DNA of 64,000 bases from Suillus spraguei (lineage: Eukaryota; Basidiomycota; Agaricomycetes; Boletales; Suillaceae), in assembly GCA_016800925.1 (NCBI GenBank), contig JABCPU010000112.1, forward strand, positions 1 through 64,000, written 5' to 3'. Of the stretch, positions 24,184-37,041 are shown one piece after another (the first letter of the stretch is position 1; each line of letters opens with the position of its first letter). Made by a program: the position numbers and the translations under genes. The notes under the pieces were generated by a model. That model did no database searches. It saw nothing but the letters and a program-made list of their open reading frames with translations, and was not told the origin of the DNA.

Positions 24184-24789
24184 GCCTTTAGGCTGGTCCA
24201 CTTCATCTTGTTTCACTTCCCCATCTCTCCGTTGCCTGATAGCCTCCAAGATTTGTTTCACACCCTCAACGTCGCCGACACTAGCACGGCCACCAATCCA
24301 ATCCACAACAACGGCCACTTAAACACATTCGGGTTTTGCTCCACAAGACTCACGATACCTTTCGCACTCTGCGACTGTTCTCCTAAACCAGACGATGCTG
24401 GATGCGCAGATAAAAAGGCAGACAGCGCAGGAGGTGCAGTAGATTTCGGCGGAGTAATATACGTAAGGATGGTTTTCAATTGATCCGCAGTCGGAGGTTT
24501 CGTTTCGACGACTTCTAGATCAAACTCAAGGGGTGGTCCTGATTTCTTTCCAGGGGGATAAGGCGAGGAGAGGGCGTTCCGCAGTAACGCAAGGGCCTGT
24601 ATTGATGGTGGCGACGAAGGGTGGTGACTGTATGGAAGATATATTCAGCTCCTATAAAGTTTCCTCGGGGATGACAGATGATGCACACAAGATAGATATT
24701 TGGGGCTATCGTTGATAAGTTCAGTTCGCGCTAGGTAGCTTCAAGTAATTCCGGGCACTCACCAGTAACCGTTTGAATCCAGAGAACAT
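24184..24789 (-). pseudogene. FMP46: FMP46-like mitochondrial redox protein, frame-broken
   Basis: On the minus strand the blocks HHPSSPPSIQALALLRNALS, FDLEVVETKPPTADQLKTIL and VEQNPNVFKWP are followed by WIGGRASVGDVEGVKQILEA. Together they match the layout of the Fmp46 family (DUF1687, thioredoxin-like fold, putative mitochondrial redox protein). A start MFSGFKRLL at 24789 with an intron (GTGAGT...TATAG) precedes the conserved part. The frame does not hold. At about 24313-24316 one base seems missing between KWP and the following VVDWIGG. The join after the first intron is also one base out before HHPSS. It is either a recent pseudogene, a gene with two sequence errors, or one with unusual splicing. 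The stop for the conserved frame is at about 24184. Confidence 0.5.
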
Positions 24790-25333
24790 GTCGAAATAAG
24801 TTCTAGTGGACGTTCGTAATCAAAGAAGTTCCGCAGGTTAGTTCAATTAGTCAGCTATTGTTGAGTCTTGAAGCGCGCCCCACATCAAATGTGCCAGCGA
24901 TAGATGCGGCATAAACTTCATACCAAATAATAAATATTGGTTCCGAGCCGTAGGCAATGGTGCCAACCATATGTGATGAAAACCTGATAAGTAATACAAG
25001 AAAAACTAGTACGCGTGATAGCTCCATGCATATAGATCCTTGCTTTTAGACGGGAATCTATCACCGATTCATAAGCGATAGTGGAATAGCGATTCGTGAT
25101 CAAAACAATATGTGATATGTGATACAAGAAAATGGCACGTGAGGCTCGTAGGGCAGGACACAAAAGTGACCTGCACGATAAGTCCGTAAGACCCCAAAAC
25201 AATCACTGGTGGTATAGTATGTAGTACTGAGTCGTGGGTGATAAATATATTATCGATACATTAATAGCTAGAAGAGTGAAAAAACGGATTATGATGACAC
25301 AAGAAAAGTATATTGTATTCCGACTCGAACGGT
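24790..25333. other. Intergenic, nothing seen
   Basis: This is AT-rich sequence between two minus-strand genes. It would hold the promoter of the FMP46-like gene and the 3' end of STE12. There is no coding-like content. Confidence 0.5.
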
Positions 25334-28053
25334 TCAGATTGATAACGAATTTGATTCGTAGGCGGGGTATGCCTGTGAAAAGTCGAATGCACCAGGTTCT
25401 GAGAATAGTGTCATGTGGTTCGAGAAGATGCCGTCAAAATTGAGGCCGCCGATGTCGAGCGCTCCGTGCAAGTCTTGGCTGGCACTGAAAGAAGGAGTTG
25501 AGAATGAACGCGGCTGAGACGCCCTCAACGTCTCACGAGATATAACGTGTGATGAATTCGCTGAATGATCAAGAGAATGCGAGAGAGTGCATGGGCTGGA
25601 GTGACTTGAACTGGGGCACGATTGAGATGATGATGCATACGGGTGGTAATGTCGGCTAGAGCCGCTGGACACAGAATGTGAGCGTATGAGAGATGGAGTC
25701 GCGCTTCTGTGACGCCTGTGAGGTCCAATCCCTGAGGGCGCTACATGGAAAGATAGATCGTCCAGGGTGAAATCCTGTCTATTAGACGAAGCTGAAAGAG
25801 ACGCTGTTATCGATTCCCCGTCGCACGTCGAAGTCAACGATGGAGAGTTCATGAAGGAACTGGGCCACGTCATCTCCGCTGACTCGACGTACCCGGTGTG
25901 GTTCCCGCTGCTACTTTGCAAAAAATAGCTGTTACCAAGTCCACTATCTGAGGTGGCGTCGGTATCCAGAACAGGGGAGACGCCAGACAACGCAACTAAA
26001 CCCTCCTCGTCGCCTTGTACATCTTGCACCCGACCCTGCAATTCCAAAACACACGTCTCCATGTGCTGTAAGCCACCCTCCGCAAAAGAGAGAGCGGCAG
26101 CAAAGGCAACGTCGCCTTCATCTGCTTCCTCGTTTTCCATATCAGTATCGCACGCATTTGAATCGGCGGAAGTTGAGTCAACCCTTTCTGCCTGTCTGTG
26201 TATGCGAAGATGCTGGTTTAGGTTGTCCGACCGAGAGAACCGCTTCTTGCAAAGGTCACATGCAAATGGGCGTTCCATAGTGTGCGTCCGCACGTGCCTC
26301 TTTAGGTGCTCCATGCGCTTAAACAAGCGGCCACAGGAATAAAGAGGACAGACAAACACCTTCGAAGTGGGCGTCACTCCGCTAGTGGCGTGATGGCCGC
26401 CGACATGGAACGAAGATGGTGAAGAACCCTCCCCAAAGAGGTGGAGATGAGATTGCGATGAAGGCTCGATTGATGACTGTCCAAAGACTGATTCGTTTGG
26501 AAGGGTGGCAGAGGCCTGTCCTGGAGCGAGTTGCGGTGTAGCGGACCAAGCCGCGTTATCTTGGGATTGTAGCACGGCCTTTACTTGTCTCACACTAGGA
26601 TCTTGTTCACCTCTCGCTTGAGAGCTGAACATATCGGCAGCTGTCATGCTGGAATCATTGGGTCCATAGCCGACGCCAATCTCGTATGAGTGGATGGACG
26701 TCTCTTCTGAGTCACTGCGCGTGACCGCATCGAGCCTGCCGATCGGCTTTTTACGACGTTGCTTATAGGAAGGAGAACCTTCGAAAATGGAAAGGGGCAG
26801 GTACGCCATATTGGGACCATGCAGTGCTGAGGAAAATTTTGGGACGCCTCCACCATCAATGCGGCAGTTACTAAGATGCAACTCCCCCGAGTTAGGGTTG
26901 TGCATCGCCCCCGCACGTGAAACGGTTTGTGCTGATCCGCTTGTGTCATATTTCCCATTCATTTGAGTAATATCAAAATTGCTGATGACGTCGCCATCGC
27001 CATGCATGGTGCTTTGTCCTTTGCTGAATTGTTCATATAGGCTGCGCTGCGGCTCGTACGTAAACGAGAGCGCAGGTTCGCCGACGATGATGGTAGTTGG
27101 TTCCAAGTCCATCTTTTCGCGTTTAAGATCGCGTTCAAGGGCATCTAGGAAAAGGCGATCGTGAGGGACCGAGTACCTTTCGAAGAAAGTGAGCTACAAA
27201 TTTCAGGACAATGGAGAAGAAACATGCCAGTAGAAAACCTTTTGCTTTTTCTGAGTGCGTATGCACTGATATTTGAAAAGGAGATCGAGAAATGGTGACT
27301 GGTGTACATGAGATGGAGCATCATAAGAAAATTGGACGATACTAACTTTGGGTTCCTCCAAGCAAGCATCACACCAGGCTTGAGATTACGCAGATCGCTA
27401 AAAATGCCCTCCTCAAATTTTTTCATGTTTCTGACGGGTCTTCCAAATGCCTCAAAGCGGAAGACAAGAGCACGGACAATGTCGGTGCCCGTTACGTGGT
27501 AGCGATTATTCCACGAGATACAGGTAATGTATTCCGAAGAAGGAAGGAGGAAACGGTTCATGGAGGGATGTGAAGAAGCTGCGTGGCCAGAGGAATCTAT
27601 AGGAAAAGAATCGTTTTGCGTTAAACCAGAAGCGGTCGACGACCATCGCGATGGCGCAGTAGCGAGGAAATATTTGAGGTTATCCAGATGAAGGAGATTG
27701 TCTCGTTCCTGCACGGTCAAAAGCCTTGTCAGATTTTTACAAGCACTTAACCCAGTGGCTGATGGGTTAAAGCGAGGGACAAAGACAGATTGACTACGAT
27801 CGGTTATGTGAGGCTGGTGGGATTGGAATGAGGCTGTTGTTCGTTGTGAGGAATGATGGCGGTGCATTGAAGGTGATCCTCCTGATGTCAGAGCGATAGG
27901 ATTCGTTGCGCGGCGATCAGGCGCTTGCGTTAGATGGGCATTGGGGTGGCCATTCAGTAGAGAAGGGGAAGAAGATCCAGAGTGGGTTAATGGAGTCAGC
28001 CCTGCAGCGCCTGTATCGAGTGAAGAATCGAACGTTGGTAGATAAGGGTTCAT
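25334..28053 (-). CDS. STE12: Ste12-type transcription factor with two C2H2 fingers
   Basis: This is the transcription factor at the end of the mating/filamentation MAP-kinase pathway. Exon 1 (28053-27347) holds the STE domain ([75 protein letters not shown]). Exon 2 (27298-27228) continues [20 protein letters not shown]. Exon 3 (27176-25334) continues [20 protein letters not shown] and then a long linker. Two C2H2 fingers follow near 26350-26190: CPLYSC...H...H and [21 protein letters not shown]. The combination of STE domain and fingers is the usual basidiomycete form. Intron 2 starts GC (27227-27226), needed to give FYWYSVPHD. The exons sum to 2621 bases, one short of a multiple of three. 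The break is at about 27370, where [11 protein letters not shown] is expected but the frame reads [11 protein letters not shown]. Confidence 0.88.
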
Positions 28054-30597
28054 GAGATCACTTATTTCGGTGGGGATGTCGTGAGCCGTGTCGAACAGTA
28101 GGGCTAACCTGGTATGATGGTGAGTTATAAAGATTCGAACTCAATGTGATGATACGCACTGCTTGAATCAAGAAGAGGAACTGGAAGAGTTTGAGGAGGA
28201 TGCGATGACCGATTAGATGAAAAGTAGTAGTTTTATAAAGGGAGGAGGGTGATCCAGTTGCGTGTGGGCCGGAAGAATTATATTATATTATCCCAACCAT
28301 ATCATATTAGATGTTATAAAAATATGGAGATGGGCCGGGGCAATCCAGAAATGATCATGAAATCATTGGATCCAGCACAATTGGAAAGGGTGTTCAACGG
28401 TGCTGTACGGTATCCTGATGGCATCTTTAGTGGGTCAAGATACCGGCATTACCTAATCATCACCTTCGTCCATTTTTAGTACGACCCTTTCACAGCTTCA
28501 TCCGATATCTACTACAACCTTACCGCCAGATATACCATCCTTTCACTGTTCGGCAAACTTCTGAATACCTCTATTAAAGGCGCTTTCGAATAGTCCGGCT
28601 CGATACAACGTTCACATGGCTGTGCTATAAATCTCAAGTTGGCCCAATAGCACCGCGGAGTAATATCTCGTAACCCCCGAACTTGTCGTGTTACTTTGAT
28701 AAGCTCAGCAGAAGCAGTGTTCATCTGCAAGCTAAGCCAATGCGGATGCGCTGTTGAACCACCTGCTCATCGGATGTTATCTCCTTCACTATAGATACCA
28801 CCATCTATGCAGTCTTCGCGGGATGATCGTGTTCATCAATACTGTGATGCGATCTGCCATTTCATGCGATTTTTTGTACTATTTCACACTCGAGTCACTC
28901 ACTCTGTCACTGATCCTTTAGCACCGCAAATTAATTCATAATTTTCAATCCGGATACCTTGGAGTGCCCCGGATCGAAGACACCTTATCTAGGTATCCTT
29001 CCGACCCAAGACCATTATTAGCGATCGGATCACCTTGATCATCGCGCCATCCCGAGCTTTGTCACTTCAAAATAAACACTGTGGGTCCACCATATTTTCA
29101 TCCTGAATGCCGTGCTAATGCGTTTGACGGGACTTTTATTTGTCTGCATTGCGAACCTAGTCTTCAAACGCATGTTAGACTCGTCATTGTACAGGAAACC
29201 TTATATAAATACAATAAGATGAGCTCATCAAATTGACTTTGTCGAGCGCAATCATTGATGTGAGGTGATGGCGATCCTCGTTCTCCGAACCCGAACCCGA
29301 CCTTGACCCACACAGTGGCTGGATAGAGTAAACGCCGAAGTCAATATTTACTTCGAACTGAAGCTTCACCTCATTTCGCGGGGGCCGGCGGCAAGCTGAA
29401 CAAAAGATTACTCGTCTTGCGCCACTAGTCTCCCGTGCCTTTTTGTTAACAAGCGTGAGTTCAGAACAAACTGAAATTAAGTTTGGTTGCTACAAACCTG
29501 AATGGAATCAAACAGTCGTAATGATCTTGACATCGCAGCGAGATGTTTGAGCAAGTACCACATCATATATGTGGATATCACTGGAGAAACAGGTACTCAT
29601 CCGAAACAATGGGTGCACATCAGGGAAGTGCATTTCGCTAGTCTTCGTTCCGCCGGCTGAGTGAAGAATGGAAATCGCTAGAAGACACCGCTTCCAGTAG
29701 TCACATAGTGATACGCATCTACGTTACCCGACGAGGATGACGAGTAAGAGGAGGGATGTTGCCTCTCTGATTTGAACTAATTCCGCACACAAAAAAAGCC
29801 CACGCACGTGTTGTTCATACCCGTGTTCTGGAATGTCATTGTGGAATACGACAGATAAGCATTCCCGCAGTAGTCCGAGCAGCTAGCTCAATGAACTCCG
29901 CGAGCAAACAGACGAGGTACCATCGTGACAGTTTCTCCATGCCACGAAAACAGCGGGAAAGACATGTTACCGAACGGTAATAGAATCGACCGATGTCGTC
30001 GGGATAGTCGCAATAAGAAACGCACCGATGCAAATGGCTAGTCGGTGATGGTGAGCCGAAAGCGTGAGCCTGAATTTTGGTTTTCAGGCCATAATACCGG
30101 GAGCTTCTACCTTGATAAATCCTTGATTTACGGGATGAGAAGCTCAGAGATTATATTCACGTAAGCTGCGAAGCATTCGGTTCTGAGCAGAATTATTAGG
30201 TCTCATCACGAGGTTCGCCTGCCCTGTAATGCATGCATCATGATCACGGTAATAACAAAAAGTGCTTTACCGAGGCAGGTGTCCGTGATGTTGAAGCGCC
30301 CAAAATAGGTAATCAGTCGATCGCGCGTATTTGTTTGGTTCTGAAGCTCTTGCCAAACACGCCCGAACTGGTGAAATTCATGTATGCGAGCCTGAAAAAA
30401 GACCAGAAGTCACTCAAAAATCAAGCAACGTTATGACTTCCATTGTCAACTACTAATGACTGCTGACGAAGCCGGGGTCGCGTATGAATATTCTGCCTGA
30501 TGGTCCGCAGTATTTGCCAACAGCCGTCAACAACTCGCCTGAGTTCCTATCGAGCGATCCACGCGGGCACTAGGTGCAAACTTTGATGTAAGCATCT
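28054..30597. other. Intergenic, includes STE12 promoter
   Basis: About 2.5 kb without recognisable genes. The part next to STE12 is AT-rich (TATTATATTATCCC near 28280). The short open frames have no recognisable sequence and no clear repeat was noted. Confidence 0.45.
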
Positions 30598-32629
30598 TTA
30601 CGATTGACCATCCCAAATATATTCCAGAAAGAGGTTCCTCGACCACCTAACTTCTGATGCAGTCCCACTTCCACCACCTTTGATTGCCGATCTTTCATCA
30701 TCCCGGCAAATCACACCATCCGCTTCAATAACAGCAATCATTTCATCTGCAAGTCCGATCGCTATGTTTTCTTCATGGGCAATCTGACTTGTCGTCATCA
30801 CACCAGACATGACAAGATAGCCCACTATACGCGCCGTGAATGAAGCGTGGGTGTACGGCGGTGTATGGAGGACGGATAAGCCTGATTTGAACACTCTGCT
30901 GCGGATAGGTGGTGACGTGTATATTGGGAGATGAGGGATCACTTGCAGAAAGGTGGACGGCGGAATTAAAGCTGCAAAATGTGTTCAGTAGCTCACTTGG
31001 GCAGTGCCAAAAGGTTTCCTTACCTACGCCTCTCGCACGATTCCATCCGCCCCAAACTTCATCCAGTCCAACGATTCCCCGTTCTTTCATAATTCCCACT
31101 GATTTCTGACCGAGATTACCATTCGACGACCCTTGCAACACCCCTGCCAGTTCCCGCGCTAACTCTTCTACCCACCTTCTTTCGTCCCTGATCATGTCTA
31201 GCGTGACGGGAGCATTAGACATCTGTAAACCTAGCTGTGCAAGTGAAGAACGTATAAATTTGGCTTCTTCGGGTTCTGTCGAGGTAACGAGCGCAGTCGT
31301 CGAAAATGGACTTGACAATTGGGTGCCCGGTGTCGAAGTCGTGGTTATTGTAGATGATGCAGTAAGTTTCTCGTTCAGTTCCCCCGCGAGGTGAACAAGC
31401 TCCTTTGCTTTCATCATCAAGCCTTCCAAGTCTTTCAGCGCATCATTTAGATCTGTTTGTGTAATATGGGCCGAAGCTTCTACGTTACGCATGATTCCAT
31501 CTTGAGAACCAGTCATCAGTGTCAGCGCCGGCGGGACCAACAAAATAAAGTTGTATTCCATACCTATTCCAGAAGGACGCATGGCAACGGATGTCGGCCC
31601 ATTGGGGCTTGTAATGGAAAGGCTAGAAGTCCCACTTCTCGCATTATAACCAATCCGTCTGCCCTAATCGTCGGAATATGTAATTAGTTATATTTTTCTT
31701 GAAACGATGGCATCATGCTTGCCTCCCAAGCCTTAGATTTAAGTGCACGCCTGAGTACGTTGTAAAATGGTTTGTCGCCGCCTTTGCGGAAGCTTAATTT
31801 GATGAGGAGATTCGCGGGATCGATGTTGTCATCTACAGGTGATACTGGTCGAGTTGAGGGTGCGGATTTTGCCCTCATACTCTTGACGTGTTCAAAATTG
31901 GGAAGCGGTGTTGTGCATAATTCGCAGACACGCAAAGACGGGTGATTAAGGAAGGTACATGCAGGACACGCAATTCCATCAGAATCATCATTTGTTGACG
32001 GAGGAGATGGTGGTCCTGGAGAACTCGAGGAAGATAAAGGGGTGTATGAAGACGCGGGAAGAGAGGAGAACAAGGATTGAATTTGGGATGATGCCTCCGA
32101 CTCTGTTGACCCCCCAGATGCGTTGCGCGGAACGCCGCATAGCGCACATATTCGAGCTGCGGCTGGACTCAAACCTGGAGGATTGCGGTGGCTACAAACT
32201 TCGCATTCCCAGCTCTCGAATGTTTCTGTTCGCAGCCCGGACGTTGTGGTCAAAGGTAAGGCAGTATCGGCGTCGAGGAAGAGTGAAATCTTCGATGAAG
32301 ATGTGAACAAACCAGCGTAATAATTCGTCCGTACCACATGAAGTAGATCCATAGTAAAAGAATATGATGTAGGGTTCTGCGAATGAACGAAAAATAGGCG
32401 ATGCGTAGAGACATGAACAGAACCTGTCTGATAGTCGGGTGCTTTCTGCAGACTGTGAATGGGTGACATGAACACAGAAACCAGTGCACCAAGTCAAAGA
32501 CGGAAAGTACACGCACCCATCATATATACCTACGCCATCCTGGGATGCCAGAAGTTCTTCATCGTTATAGAGGAGAGCAGGGACTGGAATGGTACCGTCG
32601 ATTGATGCTGTATACCGCCGAAGTGCCAT
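30598..32629 (-). CDS. VPS36: ESCRT-II subunit Vps36
   Basis: This subunit binds ubiquitinated cargo and phosphoinositides on endosomes for multivesicular-body sorting. Four exons (32629-32517, 32452-31723, 31663-31024, 30971-30598) sum to 1857 bases, 618 residues, in frame. The N-terminal half is a GLUE domain (MALRRYTASIDG, GSVHVSTHRLFFVHSQ) interrupted by two NZF-type zinc fingers: WECEVCSHRNPPG...CALCG and CPACTFLNHP...CELC, as in yeast Vps36. GLUE resumes with LLIKLSFRKGGDKPFYNVLR. The C-terminal EAP30 winged-helix part includes GIVGLDEVWGGWNRARGVG, KSGLSVLHTPPYT and SGVMTTSQIAHEENIAIGLA. The intron between exons 2 and 3 begins GCAAGC (31722) and has no nearby GT that preserves frame, so GC-AG splicing is needed. 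No break was seen. Confidence 0.93.
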
Positions 32630-34764
32630 GAGCAATATGATTTGAAGCAATTATGTATGAGAAAGCCAAGTAGCAGAACGACGACTGTTGGCGAATATGG
32701 AGATGAAGGCATATAATGAGAATACAATCACACGGCTCACCTCTGTCACTAAAGATAGAAGAAGTGGGTGCCCTTTAAGAATGAGCTCGATATCCTCTCA
32801 ATGCGATACATTCGACCAGTTATTGAGCTTGGGTATGTGAGGTGTTCCAAATAATTGAAACGTCCACAATGCGCATAGAATTGAAGCAAATATCAATATC
32901 CAGCGCCGGGTGTCTATGTGTTGTCCAATGGCGGTGACAAAACATTGTTTATGTAAAATTATGTACGCGTATTTATACTACGTAGATCAGTTCAGTTGTG
33001 CCCGCTTGGCACTTCCTCGAGCTCTTCTTTCTATGATATTATGACTAGGGGAAACTAGCAACATGTGCGACTTCGTGTCGACTGACTCACATATGTACAT
33101 AAGTCCTTGGGTCCGAAACTTATTCGAGGGCTGTCTGAAAGGCTGCCCACCCTTGACTAGTTGCAGCCTGCTGGCCCATCCAGAATCAGGTCCAGGAGAG
33201 GGTAAATCATTTCTGTCATCTTTCAATGGTGTCAGATCTGAGTATCGGGTCCTGTCACTCCTGTGTTACACGCTATCTTTTTTGCTCACTTTCGTAGGCG
33301 TTGTTGTCATTCTTAGCACCAGCTTTATCCTTACCCGACGTCGCACCAGTTACTGCTGCTAAACAGGTCGACTTCACACAGAGAGACAACTTTGCATCGA
33401 TGTTCACGTCTCGCTTGTGGTTCAATTCCGTTCCCACTCTTTAGAGACCTCCACCACTACCATACCATCGAGAAGAACCGCATCAGCTAGAACCCTGCTG
33501 ACCACGTATGATTGGATCTTTGGAACAATCTCCATGTCGAATTCCGCTGGAATCATGGTATGTTCCGGATTCTTCATAAAATTATGACTCATCAAGCATC
33601 CTAGTCTATCCTGTTTATGTGCTCTTTGTTCTGCTTTTCGCCATTCTCATTGACTGTCAATCAGTCTCTATTTTTTGATGAGCAATCTGCCGAATCCTAT
33701 GTCATGAGATGACTTGTCCTGTACGTCCATGGGAAAGCCGCTGTCTTCTCACCGGGTTGGTGAGTACTAGCAACCCCCGGAAGTCGTCCCTAGTGCATCA
33801 ACCAGCTCCATGTTTCTTTTGGTTACGCGACTTGTTTTTATAACTCTTCAAGACACTGCACTCTTTCTAGTAATGACAAAGAGTTGGACCCGCATTCATA
33901 CCGGATAATTACTCTCAAGCCGGACCCTGCGAATGGCCAACTCCCTCTGACCGCTAACGGCATATTCACTAGCGGTTCATTGTTCTGTTACACATCAGTC
34001 GAGTGCGATAACCCTCTTTAGGACGTACCAAGAAAGGTGCTATCTGATACTGGCATAGTCTCTCGGCGCTACATGGGCCCGCCCCGGTCTTCCCCCGATT
34101 ATCCCTCAGAATAGCCCATTGCACCGCCTTCACGACTCTTCACGATCAGATGGTGATCCATAGGGCCTAACTTACACCCACGTGTTGCCCATGTTGAGTT
34201 CTCGTCTGCCAGTCTTCCGTCTCCAGTGGACATTGGAGTTTATCTCCCGTGACCCGGGCTTCGCATTACCCCGCATCATTTAAACTACCATGTGCTTCGA
34301 TTGTCGAGCGCCAGTATCGACACGATCGCTTAATCAGCAACATCACCGTCTCATCCAACACTATCAACAATCTAGTAGATCAGCACTGGGTACTTTAAGG
34401 TACCGTTGTTTGATTGGTAATTTCCATAGCTTAGTGCTAAGCAAACCTGTGCGGGACCGAAGCTAGATGTTGTATGTCTATGTCCATTTTTCCCATGTGG
34501 ACGGGTTAATGATCTTACTTTCTTGAATCAGAACAATGTAGCGGTAATCCGCGGTCGAGCATTGGGACCTCCGCCGTCCAGGTGAACAAAGACACATTGA
34601 CAAACCAGATCTACAGATGTTGATCTCACACTGGTAACCACTGTGTATGTTCGCTCCACCCCAGATGCTACCACAGAGCCACTGAACGGAGATGTTATCA
34701 GACAGAGATGGGATAGCTGAGCCATTACGGTTGACTTACCAGAAGTAGTATAGCAATGTTGCTC
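32630..34764. other. Intergenic, nothing recognised
   Basis: Open frames such as 33063-33362 contain one hydrophobic stretch but match nothing I know. The region 33400-34450 is pyrimidine-rich. No repeat or RNA gene was identified. Confidence 0.4.
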
Positions 34765-35249
34765 TTACTTTTTCTTCTTTGGCTTTTTCTTCTTAACACC
34801 TCCAGTTGCAGGGCCCGCAGGTTGTACAATGAATGGAGACGATGAGCGCGTCTGGTCTGTATCTTTACTGATATCAGGCACGCCCGGAGTATGTACGATT
34901 GGTGTAGGGCGTTTATTTTGCATTTTCTGCATTAGTGATAGGTTCAAAGCTTCGAATCGATTGAGGAAGATTGAGGAGTAAGTTTTGAACTTTATGCACT
35001 GCAGAGATTTGTAAGGTGTAAGATGTAAACTCAGAAGTAAATAAGATAACGACACACTGTTGTGTCATCTGTAATCTTCAGGACGAGCTTGCCCTCTGAT
35101 GATCTCCATTTCACACAGTATCGAGTCTGTGGGCATATTATTGGCGTTAGATGGAGAAAGATATCAGAAAGACAAACCTTGTTGGGAGATTTTATGTAGA
35201 GATTTTCAGCTGCTTCCTGATACTCTTGCCAGGAGGCGATGTATACCAT
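34765..35249 (-). CDS. SRP9: Signal recognition particle 9-kDa-type subunit
   Basis: This is part of the SRP Alu domain, which binds SRP RNA with SRP14 and slows translation while ribosomes are brought to the ER. Three exons (35249-35178, 35126-35058, 34998-34765) sum to 375 bases, 124 residues. The order MVYIASWQEYQEAAENLYIK, then TRYCVKWRSSEGKLVLKITDDTT, then CIKFKTYSSIFLNRFEALN is that of SRP9. The domain is followed by a lysine-rich end (VKKKKPKKKK), as in fungal SRP9-21 proteins. Introns are GT-AG. It is transcribed divergently from the carrier gene at 35442 with 192 bases between the start codons. Confidence 0.9.
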
Positions 35250-35441
35250 GCTCGCATGAGTAAGCTGAACGTGCACACAACTCGATGAAGTCCGTTTGGT
35301 ACAAGGTCACATAATGTCACGCTGTCACACGTCAAATGTTCGGAAGCGAAGTTGGCGCGTGCCGCATAACATTTATCGTGAACCCTTGAAGGGTTTCCTT
35401 ATCCCCCTTCTTCCTTGACTCCATCCTCAACAAAAACTATA

Positions 35442-37041
35442 ATGGCTACGGATCAGCGGAAACGTAAGTTAGGCAGCTTACAGTGTGCAATATGCATTCG
35501 CATACTAGCGGCTTAGGCGCCGCACCTGAGACTTTCTTGCTGATAGAATAAACTGTAGCACTCCCTTTCATTGCGAATTTCGCTGCCGGTGCGATTGCTG
35601 GTGTCTCAGAGATTTTGACGTTTTACCCTCTAGGTGAGTTGCACTCATCTAATAAGACGCCCGCTCACTTGTGATTTAGATGTCGTAAGTATACTTGCAT
35701 ATATGCGCTTGGGTCGATAACGGAGTACGACTCAGGTGAAAACTCGTATGCAACTTGAGACCGGAAAGGCTAAGCATGGAATGGCTGGCACTTTATCGGC
35801 TATAGTGCGGGAAGAAGGGTAAATGACATCACAATGTTCACGCGACCACGCTGCTAACACCCTCATAAGTTTCGGCCGACTTTACCGAGGTCAAGAATAT
35901 TCGTACAGTCTGCTTTACAAGGCCCTGAAGCTTTATTTACAGGCTTGGTTCCCCCTCTTCTCCTTGAAGCGCCAAAGCGCGCGGTTAAGTTGTGAGTTGG
36001 GCTCTTCAGGTATTCCGATGTACTATCTCACCGCCTCGCAGCGCCGCCAACGACTTCTGGGGGAAGACCTACATGGGCTTTTCCGGAGAGTCCAAGATGA
36101 CACAACAACTATCTATCTTGACAGGGTGCAGTGCTGGTGCAACGGAGAGCTTCGTTGTCGTTCCATTTGAGCTTGTCAAGATCAAGTGCGACAATAGCTA
36201 CCACGTGCCCTCTTTCTATCTCTAACTCGTGTCTATAGGCTGCAAGATAAAACTAGTACATTTGCTGGTCCCATTGATGTGGTCAAGCAGATCATCAAGA
36301 AAGAAGGTCCTCTTGGTCTCTATGCTGGCATGGAGGCAACTTTCTGGAGGTCAATGGATTTACAATCTGGCGTCCTTCATTATTGACCCAAGAGACTAGG
36401 CACTTATGGTGGAATGGTGGGTATTTTGGATGTATTCATCAAGTTCGTAGCATGTTGACACCAGCTGAGGCAAGTCTTCAGTAATCCGTCGCGATATTTT
36501 TCTCATCGGCTAGCTTAGACACAGCAAGGGCAACTGTTCAATAATTTTGTTTCTGGCAGTGTAGGTGGATTCGTCGGAACCCTCATAAATACCCCGTAAG
36601 TTGCAATTCAGCAAAGTTAGTGAATTGAAACTGATATGCCTCTCAGCTTCGACGTATGCTTTCCTTTGTAGTCCCCTAGTTTGGACAATGACACCGCTAC
36701 GTGTAATTTTAGGTCGTGAAATCTCGTATTCAAGGTACTGCTAAGGTTCCCGGAGTTGTGCCAAAGTATAATTGGACATATCCTGCGTACGTTTCTTGTT
36801 GTGTTGTCCAGGGAGATACTAAACGACATAACAGACTAATGACCATTATGCGTGAGGAGGGTCCTACAGCTCTTTACAAGGGCTTCTTGCCAAAAGTCCT
36901 CCGTTTAGCGCCTGGAGGTGGCGTTTTACTCTTAGTCGTAGAGTTTACACTTGGAGTATTCCGGAACGGTGAGTCTTTACATGTTCTCTTTCTCTACTAT
37001 AATTGACTCTGTTTCAAGCCCTTGGTCCACCTTACATATAA
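35442..37041 (+). CDS. ODC1: Mitochondrial 2-oxodicarboxylate carrier
   Basis: This is an inner-membrane carrier of the SLC25 family, probably exchanging 2-oxoadipate/2-oxoglutarate as in yeast Odc1/2. Fourteen exons sum to 888 bases, 295 residues, normal for the family: 35442-35463, 35559-35633, 35680-35684, 35736-35818, 35870-35889, 35943-35991, 36042-36185, 36239-36349, 36400-36469, 36525-36595, 36647-36653, 36713-36786, 36835-36968, 37019-37041. Three carrier signatures are visible: FYPLDVVKTRMQ, VPFELVKIKLQD and TPFDVVKSRIQG. LYRGLVPPLLLEAPKRAVKF, FTLGVF and APGGGVLLLVVEF support the oxodicarboxylate subgroup. Two exons are only 5 and 7 bases long. The ninth intron (36470-36524) starts GCAAGT. 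The substrate is inferred from subgroup resemblance. Confidence 0.92.

Noticed and set aside
25953..26342. 129-codon plus-strand open frame
   Set aside because: It lies antisense to the zinc-finger exon of STE12 and has no family features.
33063..33362. 99-codon frame with a hydrophobic stretch
   Set aside because: No family, no flanking exons in frame, and codon use does not look like neighbouring genes.
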